NCBI GenBank assembly: GCA_037954665.1
Contig: JBBMOL010000018.1
Coordinates: 6,262,001-6,326,000, forward strand
DNA length: 64,000 nt
Reading direction: 5' to 3'
Source of the DNA: Laguncularia racemosa
Taxonomy: Eukaryota; Streptophyta; Magnoliopsida; Myrtales; Combretaceae
The position numbers were made by a program, and so were the translations under genes. Positions 63,183 through 64,000 of this stretch are shown here, one piece after another. How positions within the stretch are numbered: the stretch's first letter is position 1; each line of letters opens with the position of its first letter. Under the pieces are notes generated by a model. That model had not been told where the DNA came from and searched no databases. It saw only the letters and a program-made list of their open reading frames with translations.

Positions 63183-64000
63183 GGGTGAGCCTAAGCCCAA
63201 TAGTGAGAACTACAAGCACATACACATGTTAATCGGATCACATCATACACACTTAGGGAGGCAACATCAATATCACAACAATCCATTTGTTTTCTTTGAT
63301 TAAGTCATTAACCATCATAGGGGTATTCATTATTCCATCACACCGTATATAGTATATAATATAATAAATCTCAAGTTTGAGAACTGCTACTATGAGCCTC
63401 ATCTATCCCTAAATTCCACTCCAGGTCATTTCAGTACATGAACCCATTAAGGACAATGTTATATACCAATCATTAAAGTGTCTTCTAGGGATTTGCCACT
63501 GCGGGCCTCTAAACTGAGCCAAGCATAAGCAACATACATGTTTAAGTCCAATACCATTTAAGTTCATTTAGTAAACTATATTATCGAACGCAATTAATAA
63601 ATAAGGTAAACATGTACCTGGAAGAATAGTCCTAAAGTTAGCTTTTGTGTAACTATCAAATGTGTCAAAGCCTATCAAGTATCAAAGACCAAGTATGTAC
63701 TACCCTATGGCATAACCTAGATTCGCTAAATCGTTAATCATGTACTGGTTGTATATTTCCCTTTCCCATTATGTTATTGTAGGTAAAACTGGTTTAAAAT
63801 TGAAGAAAAGAAGAGAGAAACAAATAGAAGTAAAGTAGGAGTGTTATAGAATAACACAGGTGTATATGTGGTCATGTAGAAGAACATGGACAAGAATATA
63901 GTCATATAAATGGTCGTGTACCTTATTATGCACAAAGCCTTCCCAACACGCCAAAGTACACAGGTCATGCACTTCAACATGAGCAAGTACACGCATGTGT

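Larger units (their letters stand above)
56291..64000. other. AT-rich intergenic DNA to the window end
   Basis: No gene is supported. A few frames of 60-100 codons (for example minus 62375-62079) have no recognisable domain and chance-like composition. The microsatellites below are the only clear structures. Confidence 0.5.

Noticed and set aside
1..64000. CRISPR arrays, bacterial operons, phage or toxin genes
   Set aside because: No spaced direct repeats, ribosome binding sites or prokaryotic genes were seen. All repeats are plant transposon parts or microsatellites.

Overview
The window is nuclear DNA from a flowering plant, most likely a dicot. It is AT-rich and gene-poor. Its genes have many introns with GT..AG splice sites, and it is packed with plant-type transposable elements: Ty3/gypsy elements of the Tat, CRM-like and Athila types, PIF/Harbinger, and Mutator-like. 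There is no operon structure and no bacterial or organellar gene. I cannot name the species.

Two host genes can be modelled completely. The first (+ strand, CDS 15322-18466, 12 coding exons, 295 aa) is a CHY/CTCHY/RING zinc-finger E3 ubiquitin ligase close to Arabidopsis CHYR1/RZPF34. It has a TATA box and three ACGTG cores upstream, one small and two larger features of note inside its introns (an in-frame 96-nt first intron, a MITE and a TRIM-like remnant). The second (- strand, CDS 35843-32652, 5 exons, 522 aa) is a SOSEKI (DUF966, DIX-like) polarity protein with a CT-rich leader.

Layout: 1-3.3 kb is AT-rich with a large imperfect inverted repeat. 3.3-8.9 kb is an old Tat-type gypsy element with both LTRs, a decayed primer-binding site, and an internal region that stops inside the second RNase H exactly at the 3' LTR. 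9.6-12.3 kb is a decayed PIF/Harbinger element with transposase and Myb-like ORFs. 14.5-18.7 kb is the CHYR1-like gene. 21.88-27.84 kb is a Mutator-like element, not previously obvious as a unit, with about 220-bp terminal inverted repeats and a near-perfect 9-bp target duplication. It carries a broken plant mobile domain (PMD) gene, a Transposase_28-like piece and an Athila reverse-transcriptase/RNase H fragment. 32.6-35.9 kb is the SOSEKI gene. 39.8-42.0 kb is a 2.2-kb solo LTR with a perfect 5-bp duplication. 42.63-48.18 kb is a young, structurally complete CRM-like gypsy element (- strand) with perfect ATTAT duplications, two in-frame stop codons, and a 65-bp GC-rich tandem repeat in its LTRs. 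48.8-50.8 kb is a second PIF/Harbinger element, better preserved. 50.8-64 kb is AT-rich DNA with a diverged direct duplication (54.6-56.3 kb) and microsatellites, but no gene I can support.

The most interesting structures are the Mutator-like element that has gathered a PMD gene and gypsy pieces, the CRM-like element with its repeated palindromic LTR enhancer-like block beside ordinary genes, and the possible exitron in the ubiquitin-ligase gene. All domain calls are by eye from remembered family motifs; none was checked against a database.
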